A stretch of 64,000 nucleotides of DNA from Amycolatopsis jejuensis (GCF_000717335.1 NZ_JNYZ01000030.1:1-64000); one strand, 5' to 3'; positions 11,206 to 19,724 are shown, counted from the first letter of the stretch. Made by a program: numbers and translations. Notes: generated by a model from the letters alone, not told the origin.

Positions 11206-12063
11206 ATGCACCCACTCGGCACCGCCCACCACGTCAACCTCCCGCAAGGCGAGGTCCGGTACTTCGAGCGCGGACGCGGCCGTCCGGTCGTCTTCGTCCA
11301 CGGCGTGCTCACCAACGCACACCTGTGGCGGAAGGTCGTGCCGGCCGTCGCCGACGCCGGATTCCGTTGTCTCGCCCCGGATCTGCCGCTCGGCAGCCAT
11401 TCGGTCCCGATGCGCTCGGACGCCGACCTCAGCGCCCCCGGCCTCGCCACCCTCCTCGGCGACTTCCTCACCGCACTCGACCTCGAGGACGTCATCCTCG
11501 TCGCCAACGACACCGGCGGCGCCATCACGCAACTGCTGCTCGCGCGGTATCCGGAGCGCGTCGGACGCGTGGTACTGACGCCGTCGGACAGCTTCGAGTA
11601 CTTCTTCCCACCCATTTTCAAACCGCTGCCGCAGCTCGCGCGCGTACCGGGGTCGATGGCCGTACTCGGACAGCTGCTGCGGATCAAGGCGCTTTACCCG
11701 CTGCCGATGCTGTTCGGCTGGGTCGTGAAGCGTCCACTGCCGGACGACATCGCACAGGAGTACCTGGCAAAACTGCGGAAATCCCCTGGCGTACAACGGG
11801 ATCTGCGGAAGTTCCTGCGTACCGTGCACCCGCGGCACACCCTCGCCGCAGCGGAGAAGCTACGACAGTTCAAGCGTCCGGTACTGCTGGTCTGGGCAGC
11901 GGAGGACAAGCTGTTCCCGATCGACCTCGCGCACCGCCTGGCGGCCTTGCTGCCCGACGCGGAGGTCGTCGAGTTCCCGGATTCGTACACCTTCGTCTCG
12001 GAGGATCAACCGGCCGCGCTGGCCGGGCACATCACGCGCTTCGCCGCCGCCATGGCAGATTAG
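11206..12063 (+). CDS. alpha/beta hydrolase with Asp nucleophile (haloalkane dehalogenase/epoxide hydrolase-like)
   Basis: A 285-residue alpha/beta-hydrolase fold protein: oxyanion region FVHGVLTNAHLW, nucleophile elbow VANDTGGAI with Asp102 instead of Ser, and acid region VWAAEDKLFP. Asp at the elbow is typical of haloalkane dehalogenases and epoxide hydrolases. The usual catalytic-histidine segment (GHF..EDP) appears as DSYTFVSEDQP, so the histidine position is Tyr/Thr; the protein may be catalytically altered. An ATG at 11191 in the same frame lies inside the operator; the ATG at 11206 is 6 bases after the -10 with no ribosome site, so leaderless initiation is chosen. It forms an operon with the TetR gene 4 bases downstream. 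Confidence 0.85.
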   Translation: MHPLGTAHHVNLPQGEVRYFERGRGRPVVFVHGVLTNAHLWRKVVPAVADAGFRCLAPDLPLGSHSVPMRSDADLSAPGLATLLGDFLTALDLEDVILVANDTGGAITQLLLARYPERVGRVVLTPSDSFEYFFPPIFKPLPQLARVPGSMAVLGQLLRIKALYPLPMLFGWVVKRPLPDDIAQEYLAKLRKSPGVQRDLRKFLRTVHPRHTLAAAEKLRQFKRPVLLVWAAEDKLFPIDLAHRLAALLPDAEVVEFPDSYTFVSEDQPAALAGHITRFAAAMAD

Positions 12064-12067
12064 GTGC

Positions 12068-12661
12068 GTGCGACGTACCCAGCAGGAACGCTCCGACTCG
12101 ACGCGAGCCGCACTGATCACAGCCGCGCGAGCCCTCTTCGGCGCGCGGGGCTACCACGACGTGCCGGCCGAAGAAATCACCCGCACCGCCGGCGTCACGA
12201 GGGGCGCGCTGTACCACCATTTCGGCGACAAAAAGGCTTTGTTCCGCGCGGTGGTGGAAGAAGTGGAACGTGAGCTGACCACCGAGGTGGACGGCGTGAT
12301 CACCACCGCCCCCGATCCGCTCACCGGTCTTTCGGCCGCGCTCGGAGTGTTCCTGGACGCCTGCCTCCGCGACGACGTCCGCCGCATTTCCCTGACCGAC
12401 GCCCCGGTAGTCCTCGGCTGGGACGCCTGGCGGGAAATGGAAGGCGAGTACGGCCTCGGCCTGGTCGCGGAAAACCTCCGGAAAGCCCGGGACGCGGGCC
12501 TGCTGGTGGACACCCCGGTGGACGTCCTGGCGCAATTGGTACTGAGCGCGGTCATGGAAGCCGCCCGGATGATCGCAAACGCCCCCGACCCGGACCGCAT
12601 CCGAGCCGACGTACTCGAGGTATTCGGTGGATGGCTGGGCGCTTTGATCCGCCCTTCGTAG
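12068..12661 (+). CDS. TetR-family regulator
   Basis: A 197-residue TetR protein starting at GTG 12068. The HTH is clear (AALITAARALFGARGYHDVPAEEITRTAGVTRGALYHHFGDKKALFRAVVEEV), followed by an all-helical ligand domain (GLSAALGVFLDACLRDDVRRISLTDAPVVLGWDAWREME). It follows the hydrolase gene by 4 bases and probably represses the shared promoter through the 8-7-8 repeat. The ligand is unknown but likely related to the hydrolase substrate. Confidence 0.92.
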   Translation: MRRTQQERSDSTRAALITAARALFGARGYHDVPAEEITRTAGVTRGALYHHFGDKKALFRAVVEEVERELTTEVDGVITTAPDPLTGLSAALGVFLDACLRDDVRRISLTDAPVVLGWDAWREMEGEYGLGLVAENLRKARDAGLLVDTPVDVLAQLVLSAVMEAARMIANAPDPDRIRADVLEVFGGWLGALIRPS

Positions 12662-12904
12662 CCCAGCGTCTCCGGCGGGCACCCGGTCGGGCACCGTCGG
12701 GCGCTTTGGTTCACCCCTCGCCGCTCGGCGTCTCCGGCGGGCGCCCGGTCCGACGCTTGACCCACCCCCCGTAGCCCCGCGTTCCGACCAGCACCCAGCC
12801 GCGCACGGTCAAGCGCCTGAGCCCGCCCTCGCAGGGTTCAAGGCTTACCCGGTCAGCCTACGGTCCGCCCGTAGTCAAGATCCGCCAAACAGGTCACGGT
12901 GAGT
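12662..12904. repeat. degenerate duplication of the tetR 3' end; no gene
   Basis: The last 25 bases of tetR and the following 35 bases (from 12637, starting GGGCGCTTTG) are repeated imperfectly from 12699 (same start, then GGCGTCTCCGGCGGGC and CCCGGTC again), and a third, weaker copy follows from about 12751. The unit is about 60 bases. No open frame here looks coding. Confidence 0.5.
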
Positions 12905-12919
12905 GGTCAACCCTTGACC
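12905..12919. promoter_or_regulatory. palindrome overlapping the LPMO -35
   Basis: GGTCAA-CCC-TTGACC is a perfect 6-3-6 inverted repeat whose right arm is the -35 hexamer of the LPMO promoter. It may be a second operator for that gene. Confidence 0.4.
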
Positions 12920-12953
12920 GAAAGGGACAAATCGAAGTATGGTCTAGACCACA
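12914..12953 (+). promoter_or_regulatory. LPMO promoter with DasR-type dre site
   Basis: A -35 TTGACC (12914-12919), an 18-base spacer and a -10 TATGGT (12938-12943) precede the chitin-active gene. Overlapping the -10 is TATGGTCTAGACCACA, whose central TGGTCTAGACCA (12940-12951) is a perfect palindrome identical to the core of the DasR-responsive element (dre, about ACTGGTCTAGACCAGT). DasR, a GntR regulator released by GlcNAc-derived ligands, would therefore repress the gene when chitin products are absent. About 110 bases of leader follow. Confidence 0.8.
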
Positions 12954-13065
12954 ATCTCCCCCTCCCCGCCCGCGTACCTCCCCGTCGCGGGCCGGTCGGC
13001 CGTACCCCGGTGCGGCCTTCGCCCCGCCGGCGCGGGAGCGGGCCCAGCTGTCGAAGGAGCCAGCT

Positions 13066-13584
13066 ATGTCCCGCAATCGCACGCTTCTCGCCGCCTTCTC
13101 CGGCGCGATACTCGCCCCCGTGCTCGTGCTCGTCGGGCCCGCCGGAACGGCAAGCGCGCACGGCTACGTCAATTCCCCGGCAAGCAGGCAATCGCAGTGC
13201 GCGCAGAGAACCGTTCCGTGCGGCGACGTCAAATACGAACCGCAAAGCGTCGAAGGCCCGAAAGGGCTGCGCAGCTGCAACGGCGGCGTCGCCCGGTTCG
13301 CCGAACTGAACAACGACAACAAAGGCTGGCGGGCCACGTCGACCGGCCGCACCGCCAGCTTCACTTGGACGTTCACCGTCCGCCACCGCACCAGCAGCTA
13401 CGAGTACTACATCGGCAACACGCGCATCGCGAGCTTCAGCGGGAACAACCAGGTCCCGCCGGAGACCGTCAAGCATTCCGTCAACCTCGGCAACCACACC
13501 GGACGCCAGAAAGTGCTCGCGGTATGGAACATCGCGGACACCGGCAACGCGTTCTACGCCTGCGTCGACCTGCAGGTGAGCTGA
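13066..13584 (+). CDS. AA10 lytic polysaccharide monooxygenase (chitin-active type), secreted
   Basis: A 172-residue secreted copper enzyme that cleaves crystalline polysaccharide oxidatively. The signal peptide (RNRTLLAAFSGAILAPVLVLVGPAGTASA) is cut just before HGYVNSPASRQ, leaving the N-terminal histidine that forms one arm of the copper histidine brace. The second brace histidine lies in the NLGNHTGRQK region, and the C-terminal VLAVWNIADTGNAFYACVDLQV is the AA10 signature. Five cysteines are visible in the mature part. There is no extra carbohydrate-binding module, so this is the small single-domain form. GGAG lies upstream of the ATG. The dre site at its promoter supports chitin as substrate. 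Confidence 0.92.
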   Translation: MSRNRTLLAAFSGAILAPVLVLVGPAGTASAHGYVNSPASRQSQCAQRTVPCGDVKYEPQSVEGPKGLRSCNGGVARFAELNNDNKGWRATSTGRTASFTWTFTVRHRTSSYEYYIGNTRIASFSGNNQVPPETVKHSVNLGNHTGRQKVLAVWNIADTGNAFYACVDLQVS

Positions 13585-13591
13585 TCCGGGC

Positions 13592-13622
13592 GGCCCGTCC
13601 GTCCACTGTGGAGGGACGGGCC
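13592..13622. terminator. hairpin between convergent genes
   Basis: GGCCCGTCC (13592-13600) pairs with GGACGGGCC (13614-13622), and the loop holds a further TCCAC/TGGA pairing. It lies between the LPMO stop and the stop of the opposing monooxygenase gene, so it can terminate both. Confidence 0.7.
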
Positions 13623-13626
13623 CCCG

Positions 13627-14742
13627 TCACGCACCGAACAGCTCGAGAAGACCCCGCGGCGCGTCGGGGCTGAAGCACGTGTCGAGGCTGAGCGCGGAAT
13701 CGGCGGCAGCTTTGGCGCTGCGCGGGAACATTGCCGCCTCGTACTCCGCCAGCGCCTTCTCGACGTCACCCGGATTCCGCACCAGCGCGAGACCCAGCTC
13801 GGCCCCGTCGATCATGGCCAGGTTCGCCCCCTCCCCCGCAAACGGCGACATGACATGCGCAGCGTCGCCGACGAGCGTGACCCCGGGCACCCGCGGCCAC
13901 GAATGCCCGACCGGCAGCGCATGGATCAGCCGCGGCACCATCTCGCCGTCGGCGTCCTCGATCAGCGCGCGCAACCGGTCGGACCACCCCTCGAAATGGC
14001 TCAGCACAGCGGCTTTCGCGGCCTTGTGGTCGGTGAAGTCGATCGTGCCGACCCAGGTTTCGGGCACCCGCAAGGCGACGTAGAGGTGCAAGCTGCCGTC
14101 CGACTCGCGGTGGGTCAGAAAGCCCTTGTCCTCCCCGAGCGCGAACGCCATGCCGCCACCGAGCAGCGCCAGCGCATCCGGATGCCGGTTCTCCGGGTCG
14201 AGGAGATCGAGCTCGACGAACGAAATCCCGGTATAGGCCGGTTTTTCGGCCGAGACGAGCTCACGGACCCGCGACCAGGCCCCATCCGCGCCGACGAGCA
14301 GGTCCGTCGCAATGGACGTGCCATCGGCAAGCGTGACCCGGTGCTTGCCCCCGGCCTGCGGGTGTACGGCGGTGACCTTGGCACCCCAGCGAATGGTGCC
14401 TTCGGGAAGGGAACCGAGCAGAAGGTTGCGCAGGTCCCCCCGCTCGACCTCCGGCCGGTCCCCGGCGCCGTCGTCCTCGTCGGAATGGAGGAGAACGGCG
14501 TCCCGGCCGTAGACGCGGCCTTCCTGCCCGCCGGGATGGACCAGGGCGCGAAACTCGGAATACAGCCCGGCGGCGGTAAGCGCGACCTGACCGGAATCCT
14601 CGTGGATGTCGAGCATCCCGCCCTGCGCCCGAGCAGCGGGCGAGGCATCGAGATCGAGGACAGTGGCCTCGATCCCGTTCACCTGAAGGACGCGAGCAAG
14701 GCTGAGCCCGCCAAGCCCGGCGCCGACGATGGTGATGTTCAT
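13627..14742 (-). CDS. FAD-dependent monooxygenase, TetX-like
   Basis: A 371-residue class A flavoprotein monooxygenase. It shows the FAD-binding GxGxxG (MNITIVGAGLGGLSLARVL), the middle motif LVGADGAWSRVRELV and the third FAD motif VTLVGDAAHVMSPFAGEGANLAMIDGAELG. The length and layout match the TetX/tetracycline-destructase-like subgroup of small-molecule hydroxylases. The start at 14742 has AAGGAG upstream. A strong palindromic operator lies just upstream but no regulator gene is adjacent. The substrate is unknown; inactivation of a polyketide antibiotic is possible but unproven. Confidence 0.92.
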   Translation of the reverse strand: MNITIVGAGLGGLSLARVLQVNGIEATVLDLDASPAARAQGGMLDIHEDSGQVALTAAGLYSEFRALVHPGGQEGRVYGRDAVLLHSDEDDGAGDRPEVERGDLRNLLLGSLPEGTIRWGAKVTAVHPQAGGKHRVTLADGTSIATDLLVGADGAWSRVRELVSAEKPAYTGISFVELDLLDPENRHPDALALLGGGMAFALGEDKGFLTHRESDGSLHLYVALRVPETWVGTIDFTDHKAAKAAVLSHFEGWSDRLRALIEDADGEMVPRLIHALPVGHSWPRVPGVTLVGDAAHVMSPFAGEGANLAMIDGAELGLALVRNPGDVEKALAEYEAAMFPRSAKAAADSALSLDTCFSPDAPRGLLELFGA

Positions 14743-14780
14743 GATCTTTCTCCTTCTTCTCGGGTGGGTACGGGAGGAGT

Positions 14781-14810
14781 GTAACGAACATGTTCGTTAC
14801 GAACAAGTTC
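14781..14810. promoter_or_regulatory. TetR-type operator upstream of the flavin monooxygenase
   Basis: GTAACGAACATGTTCGTTAC (14781-14800) is a perfect 20-bp palindrome, followed directly by a related half-degenerate copy, ACGAACAAGTTCGC. ACGAACNNGTTCGT-type palindromes are common targets of TetR regulators that flank such enzymes. No TetR gene is encoded divergently, so the regulator is elsewhere or lost. Confidence 0.65.
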
Positions 14811-15040
14811 GCCACCGTTGTGTCACGGCGCCACCCACGTCTTCGCCGACCCGCTCGGCTGACCTCCTCGCGGACCTCTCGGCTGACCTCTCGTCCGACA
14901 TTGACCACGCCGAGCAGCCCGGCAACCGTTCGGCACCCACCAGCGACCCTTTCACCCGCCCGCCATGACCGGTCCGGGATTCACTCGAACGGTCGCGATC
15001 CAGATCACCGCGGGGACGCGGAACATCGCGGCGGTTCGTG

Positions 15041-15190
15041 CGTTGTACAGGGTGTCGGTACGGAGGAGCCCCCGGGCCTCACCCACTGCCTTCCAGGACC
15101 ACCGGCCCCGTCCGGAGCCTGGTAGCGCCCCCCGCCGCGAGGCGGCCCCCGTACCGGCACCGAAACCACCCGTCCCGCACCACGACTCCC
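15041..15190. repeat. direct repeat copy A (about 150 bases)
   Basis: Begins CGTTGTACAGGGTGTCGGT and includes CCTCACCCACTGCCTTCCAG. It is closely similar to 15871-16022. Confidence 0.75.
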
Positions 15191-15491
15191 CCCTCAGGTG
15201 CGGTACGGGATCCGGTGCTCCTGCTCGCACCGGCCGGCAACCCCCAGCCGGCCAGGCAAGCGAGCGGGAGCACACCCCCTCTTGCATTTACTTGGGGGAA
15301 AGGCGTCCCGGGTGAGGTACGTGCGCCCACGGAGACAGTCCGCGCGGCTCGCTGCGTCCCTGCCGAGGGCTATCCGACAGGTCGCAACTCCCGCCCCACC
15401 GCGCGGAAATCCCGGTTGCACGCAACGGAACGGGGTCATCCCGGCCCACCTCCCACGGACCCCACGGACGGGATCGTCCTGACCCGCGCCC

Positions 15492-15650
15492 CACTAGCCC
15501 CACAGCACGGGCTGATCCCGGCCCACCACCCACTAGCTCCACAGCACGGACTGATCCCGACCCGCCACCCCGCCAGCTCCACAACACGGGCTGATCCCGG
15601 CCCACCACCCACTAGCTCCACAGCACTGAAACATCCCGACCCACCGACCA
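15492..15650. repeat. 39-base tandem array (about four units)
   Basis: Units start CACTAGCYCCACAGCACGG and continue with CTGATCCCGGCCCACCACC; starts are near 15492, 15531, 15570 and 15609, the last degenerating. The unit is 13 codons long, which keeps frames open by chance. Confidence 0.75.
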
Positions 15651-15870
15651 GACCCCCGCAACAGGCCGATCCCGGCCCCGGCCATCAGCCCCGGCCACGG
15701 GAACATCCCGTCCGACACCGACCAGCCCCCAGGCACGAGAACACCCCGCCCCACACCAAGCATCCCCCAGCCGCGGGAACACCCCGCCCCACCCCGACCA
15801 ACCCCGCAGCCCCGGACCATTCCGCCCCACACCGACCACCCCGGTCACGGGAATTTTCCCGCCCCCCACA

Positions 15871-16022
15871 CGTTGTACACAGTGCCGGTGCGGTGATGTC
15901 CCCGGGCCTCACCCACTGCCTTCCAGGAATACCGGCCCGCCCGGAGCCTGGTAGCGCCACCCGCCGCGAGGCGACCACCGCACCGGCCCCCAACCACCCC
16001 GTCCGCAGCGGCAACCTCCCCC
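15871..16022. repeat. direct repeat copy B (about 150 bases)
   Basis: Begins CGTTGTACACAGTGCCGGT and again holds CCTCACCCACTGCCTTCCAG; about 830 bases after copy A. The two copies bracket the 39-base array. Confidence 0.75.
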
Positions 16023-16258
16023 AGTGCCCCGCGCGGACGGGGACATGTGCCCCCGCTCCGGCCACCGGACCCGCACCCGGCCGGACGCGGGGTGCACCCC
16101 TGCCATCCCGCCCGCAGCGCCACCCTCCCCCACGGCCGCGCGGACGGGGACATGTGTCACGCCCGGCCCCCGGATCCCGACCGGACCGGCCGGGCGCGGC
16201 ACCCCGGCAAATCCGCACAACCGACCGCGGAATCACCACCGGCCCACGCCGAAACCGG

Positions 16259-19200
16259 TCACCCCGTCCACTCGCGGGCATCTCCGAGCAGCCCCAGCAT
16301 TCCCGACACCAGGCGCATCTGCTCGACAGTCCTGATGTCCGCCTCCAGCAGCCTCGGCGAGCACACCAGCACCGCCACCGACTGCGCCCTCGACAACGCC
16401 ACGTTCAACCGGTTGCGGGACAACAGAAAATCCAGCCCGCGAGGCAGATCCGTCGCCGACGACGACGTCATCGTCGTGATCACCACCGGCGCTTCCTGCC
16501 CCTGGAACCGGTCCACCGTGCCCACGCGCACGTCCGCGAAACCGGCGTCGGACAGCGCTCGCGTCACCACCCGGGCCTGCAGGTTGTACGGCGCCACCAC
16601 CAGGAAGTCGGCATCCGTGAGGGGACGCCCCTCCCACGTCCGCCCGTGCAGCGTCTTGATCACCTCGACCACCTGCGCCGCTTCCTCGACCGACCGCGTC
16701 GTGTTCCCGCGATGGTCCACAGCGGACACATACAACCCGGACGGGAAGCCCTCGACCGACCGTTCGGCGCTCGGGTGGGAATGCAGAAGTCCGGCATACG
16801 ACAGCCGCGAGACCGGGGCGCACACTGCCGGATGCATGCGCCGCGTGAGGTCGAGGAAGTACCCCAGGTCCGGCGGGATGATGTCGGCCGCGCCGATCAG
16901 GTGCCCGAGCGCCGACGCCTCCGCGCCCGCCGGATGCGTGCCCTGCACCACCTGCGGCAACTGCTGCGGATCTCCCAGCAATACCAGGTTTTTCGCGCAC
17001 ATCGACACCGCCAGCGCGTCCGCGAGAGCGAACTGACCGGCCTCGTCGATCACCAGGACGTCAAAGGGTTCCTCGCGCACCGCAGCATTCGCAAAGGTCC
17101 AGGCTGTGCCACCGACGAGATGTCCCGCATTGTTCTCTTCCCGCCATCGTACCAGAGCGGTGTTGCTTTTCGGTTGCTCCCAAGGCAATTCCGGGTCCGG
17201 CGTACGCTTCGCGCGTTTGGCGCAAGCCAGCGTCGGAGCATTCTCCAAGGCCGCCGCGAGCACGTTCTCGACCGCCTTGTGACTGTTCGACGTCACCCCG
17301 ACCGTCCGGCCCGACCGCACCAGATGCGCGATCAATTTCCCGGCCAGGTAAGTCTTTCCGGCGCCCGGCGGGCCTTGCACGGCCAGCACCGAGCCGTCCA
17401 GATCGTCGACGGCGGAGATGACCGTCGCGACCAGATCCTCGCCCGCCGCAGGCAACCCGGCGCGCAGCCGGGGAGAACGACGCAGCAGGTCGACCCCCGG
17501 GTGGGACGGCAGCGCGGGCAGCGTTTCCCCCACCAGACGGGCAAGATCGGCGACCGCTTCGTCTTTCGGCGACGGGCGCACGGGGCTGCCGGGCAGGACA
17601 GCGGCCGGACGGTCGTCCGACGTCCGGTCCGGAGCGCTGCTTTCCTCCAACGTTACCTCGACGGCCGTCGTGGACACCACTTTCGCGTCACGAGCCTCTG
17701 CGCCGTAACGCAATCGCACATTGTCGCCCGACGCGAACGGATGCGGCCGGTCCGGATCACACGCGACGACGAGCGTGCGCTTGGCCGTGCGCAACCGTCC
17801 CGACGGCGGCACCCATTCGCCCGCCTTCACCGAAACCGGTACCGCACACGTCGTATCGACCTCGAGGTCGCCGAGCGGGGCGGCCAGCTGCCGGAAGAAC
17901 TCCCACCACGCCGGATTCGTCTCCCGGCGGTGATACCCGACGGACGCGGCAAGCAGCGCGCGAGCGTGGTCGTCGGAGGTGAAGTCGGCCGGATCGTCGG
18001 GCAGGCCGTCGAGCAGCGGGTCGACGAGCGCCGCCATCGCCTCGGCCCGCTCGGCCCGCCGCAGCGCGGCTTCCTCCTCCTCGGTGCGCCGCAACAAAGC
18101 GTCCACTTCGGACTCCGGCGCCGGCTCCGCGAGGGCGATCCCGGCATCGGTGCGCACGCGGTGGAGGAATTCGTGCAGCCGCAAAGTGGATACGCAGTCG
18201 TACTCATTGTAGTCCGCAATCCCTTGCAGCACCTCGTCCGCGCGATCGGAGTCGCCTGCCGACGAAAGCGTCAAGTAATCCTCGTACGCCTCGATGCTCG
18301 AAGCCGCCGTTTTCACCTCGCCGTCGCGGGCCTCCGGCATGTACAGTGGTTCCAGATACTTGATCGAATATGACCTCTGGCCTACCCGTAATGCCTTTCG
18401 TACCACCGCATACAGGTCAACCATCGCGCCGCTGCGCACCAGGTCGTCCACGGCTTCCTCGCGCGTACCGTGCACCGCGGCGAGCCGCTTGATCGCGGTG
18501 ACCTCGTACGGCGCGTAGTGATACACGTGCGCGCCCGGATGTTCCGCGAGCCGTGCGGTCGCGAAGTCGATGAACTCTTCGAACGCCAGCTTTTCCTGCG
18601 CACGCGAGTGCGCCCAGAAAGGAGTGAACTGAGAATCCGGTGTCACCGCGCCGAAAAGGTACTCCAGGCCGGTTCCGGCGAGCGCGTACGGATCGCCCTC
18701 CATGTCGAAGAAGACGTCCCCCGGGTCGGCTTCGGGTAGCTCGGCGAGGGCGTCCGGATCGATGATCTCGTAAGCGAGCTCTCCGGTTTCGTCCTGGCGT
18801 ACCTGGATCGCCGCCTGCGCGCGCAAGGAGGCGAACGTGCCTTCCGACATGTCGCGAGGCCGGTCATGCGGTTCGGCGGCGGCGAGCGCGTCGATCGTGC
18901 CGAGCCCGGCGACCGACAGCTTGCGCCGCTGCTCGCTGCGCATCCCGGCAACCAGTGACAGGTCCCGGTCGTCCTCACGCGCGGACGAGCAGTGGTCGGC
19001 GAACGCGCACCCGGTGCACGCCGGACGCTCGTCGGCCCACAGCCGGTCGGGCAGCTGCGGCGGACGGTCCAGCAGCCGGTCGCGAAGCCGGTCCACGAGG
19101 GGCAGGAAATCGTCCACGCGGAGGCTGTGCGTGCTGCCGTCGCCGAGCAGCAGGTGCATCTCCGGCCCGCTCGGCCAGCCGGCGCGACGGAGAGCGTCGG

Positions 19201-19624
19201 CGTACGCGGTGAGCTGCACAACCGCCGACGGCTTGGCATGCCGGGCGAGCTTGGTGTCGTACACCTCGTAGCGGCCGTCGTCGCGAAGAAGGAAGTCGGC
19301 GCGGCCGGAGAAGTCGCCGTCGTGGAACACCGCCTGGTACACCACCGGGGCGCCCGCACGCAGCGCCTCCTCGGTGGCCTTCGCAGCAGCGACCGGGTCA
19401 TGCTCGTCGATCTGCACGACGTGGCGGCGCTCACTGCGCAACCGTCCGAGCGTGGCAACCTCATGCGCGCGCCCGTGCTTCACGGCCAGCTTGTCCGGCC
19501 CGGACCCGGGCCGCGGCGCGCCGGGCACACCCGCCGCCAACGCTTGCTTCAGGACGCTCCGGTGCTCGCATTCGAGCAGGTCGGCAAGATCGGACGGCGT
19601 GTACATCGCCCGGCAGTCTGTCAC
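16259..19624 (-). CDS. TM0106-type RecB-like nuclease fused to superfamily 1 DNA helicase
   Basis: A 1121-residue protein. The N-terminal part is a RecB-like nuclease (GRADFLLRDDGRYEVYDTKLAR, the D-x-K catalytic pattern) with a likely Fe-S cysteine set: one in LLECEHRSVL and three in CTGCAFADHC. The middle is an RNase H-like exonuclease segment (VFFDMEGDPYALAGTGLEYLFG...YNEYDCVSTLRLHEFL). The C-terminal third is an SF1 (DNA2/NAM7-like) helicase: Walker A VQGPPGAGKTYLAGKL, Walker B VLVIDEAGQFALAD, and RFQGQEAPVVITTMTSSS. The GTG at 19624, with GGGAGG upstream, is preferred; ATG 19606 is an alternative. It is encoded alone. It probably processes DNA or RNA-DNA ends in repair or defence, but the role is undefined. 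Confidence 0.9.
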   Translation of the reverse strand: MTDCRAMYTPSDLADLLECEHRSVLKQALAAGVPGAPRPGSGPDKLAVKHGRAHEVATLGRLRSERRHVVQIDEHDPVAAAKATEEALRAGAPVVYQAVFHDGDFSGRADFLLRDDGRYEVYDTKLARHAKPSAVVQLTAYADALRRAGWPSGPEMHLLLGDGSTHSLRVDDFLPLVDRLRDRLLDRPPQLPDRLWADERPACTGCAFADHCSSAREDDRDLSLVAGMRSEQRRKLSVAGLGTIDALAAAEPHDRPRDMSEGTFASLRAQAAIQVRQDETGELAYEIIDPDALAELPEADPGDVFFDMEGDPYALAGTGLEYLFGAVTPDSQFTPFWAHSRAQEKLAFEEFIDFATARLAEHPGAHVYHYAPYEVTAIKRLAAVHGTREEAVDDLVRSGAMVDLYAVVRKALRVGQRSYSIKYLEPLYMPEARDGEVKTAASSIEAYEDYLTLSSAGDSDRADEVLQGIADYNEYDCVSTLRLHEFLHRVRTDAGIALAEPAPESEVDALLRRTEEEEAALRRAERAEAMAALVDPLLDGLPDDPADFTSDDHARALLAASVGYHRRETNPAWWEFFRQLAAPLGDLEVDTTCAVPVSVKAGEWVPPSGRLRTAKRTLVVACDPDRPHPFASGDNVRLRYGAEARDAKVVSTTAVEVTLEESSAPDRTSDDRPAAVLPGSPVRPSPKDEAVADLARLVGETLPALPSHPGVDLLRRSPRLRAGLPAAGEDLVATVISAVDDLDGSVLAVQGPPGAGKTYLAGKLIAHLVRSGRTVGVTSNSHKAVENVLAAALENAPTLACAKRAKRTPDPELPWEQPKSNTALVRWREENNAGHLVGGTAWTFANAAVREEPFDVLVIDEAGQFALADALAVSMCAKNLVLLGDPQQLPQVVQGTHPAGAEASALGHLIGAADIIPPDLGYFLDLTRRMHPAVCAPVSRLSYAGLLHSHPSAERSVEGFPSGLYVSAVDHRGNTTRSVEEAAQVVEVIKTLHGRTWEGRPLTDADFLVVAPYNLQARVVTRALSDAGFADVRVGTVDRFQGQEAPVVITTMTSSSATDLPRGLDFLLSRNRLNVALSRAQSVAVLVCSPRLLEADIRTVEQMRLVSGMLGLLGDAREWTG

Positions 19625-19724
19625 GCCCAGGCCCACCTCCCGGCAACACCACGTCCGACACGCCGCCCGGAAACTGTCGGTGGTGGGTGCGATGCTGCGG
19701 GGAGCGAAGAACGGAGGGAATCCG

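Larger units (their letters stand above)
14811..16258. repeat. 1.4-kb gene-free island of C-rich degenerate repeats
   Basis: No frame here has a recognisable protein; the long open frames are Pro/Arg-rich shadows of C-rich DNA. It contains a short CGGCTGACCTC-type repeat (about 14850-14895), two roughly 150-base direct repeats, a 39-base tandem array, a run of 37-base-type units with CGGGAACAxCCCGCCCCAC (about 15700-15860), and a 19-base exact repeat GCGCGGACGGGGACATGTG at 16031 and 16138. Confidence 0.7.

Noticed and set aside
15492..15860. CRISPR array
   Set aside because: Units are contiguous and degenerate with no constant repeat plus unique spacer pattern, and no cas genes are nearby.
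15038..18373. 1111-residue plus-strand open frame
   Set aside because: It spans the repeat island and the antisense of the nuclease-helicase; the product is low-complexity Pro/Arg and has no domain. The minus-strand gene carries all helicase motifs.
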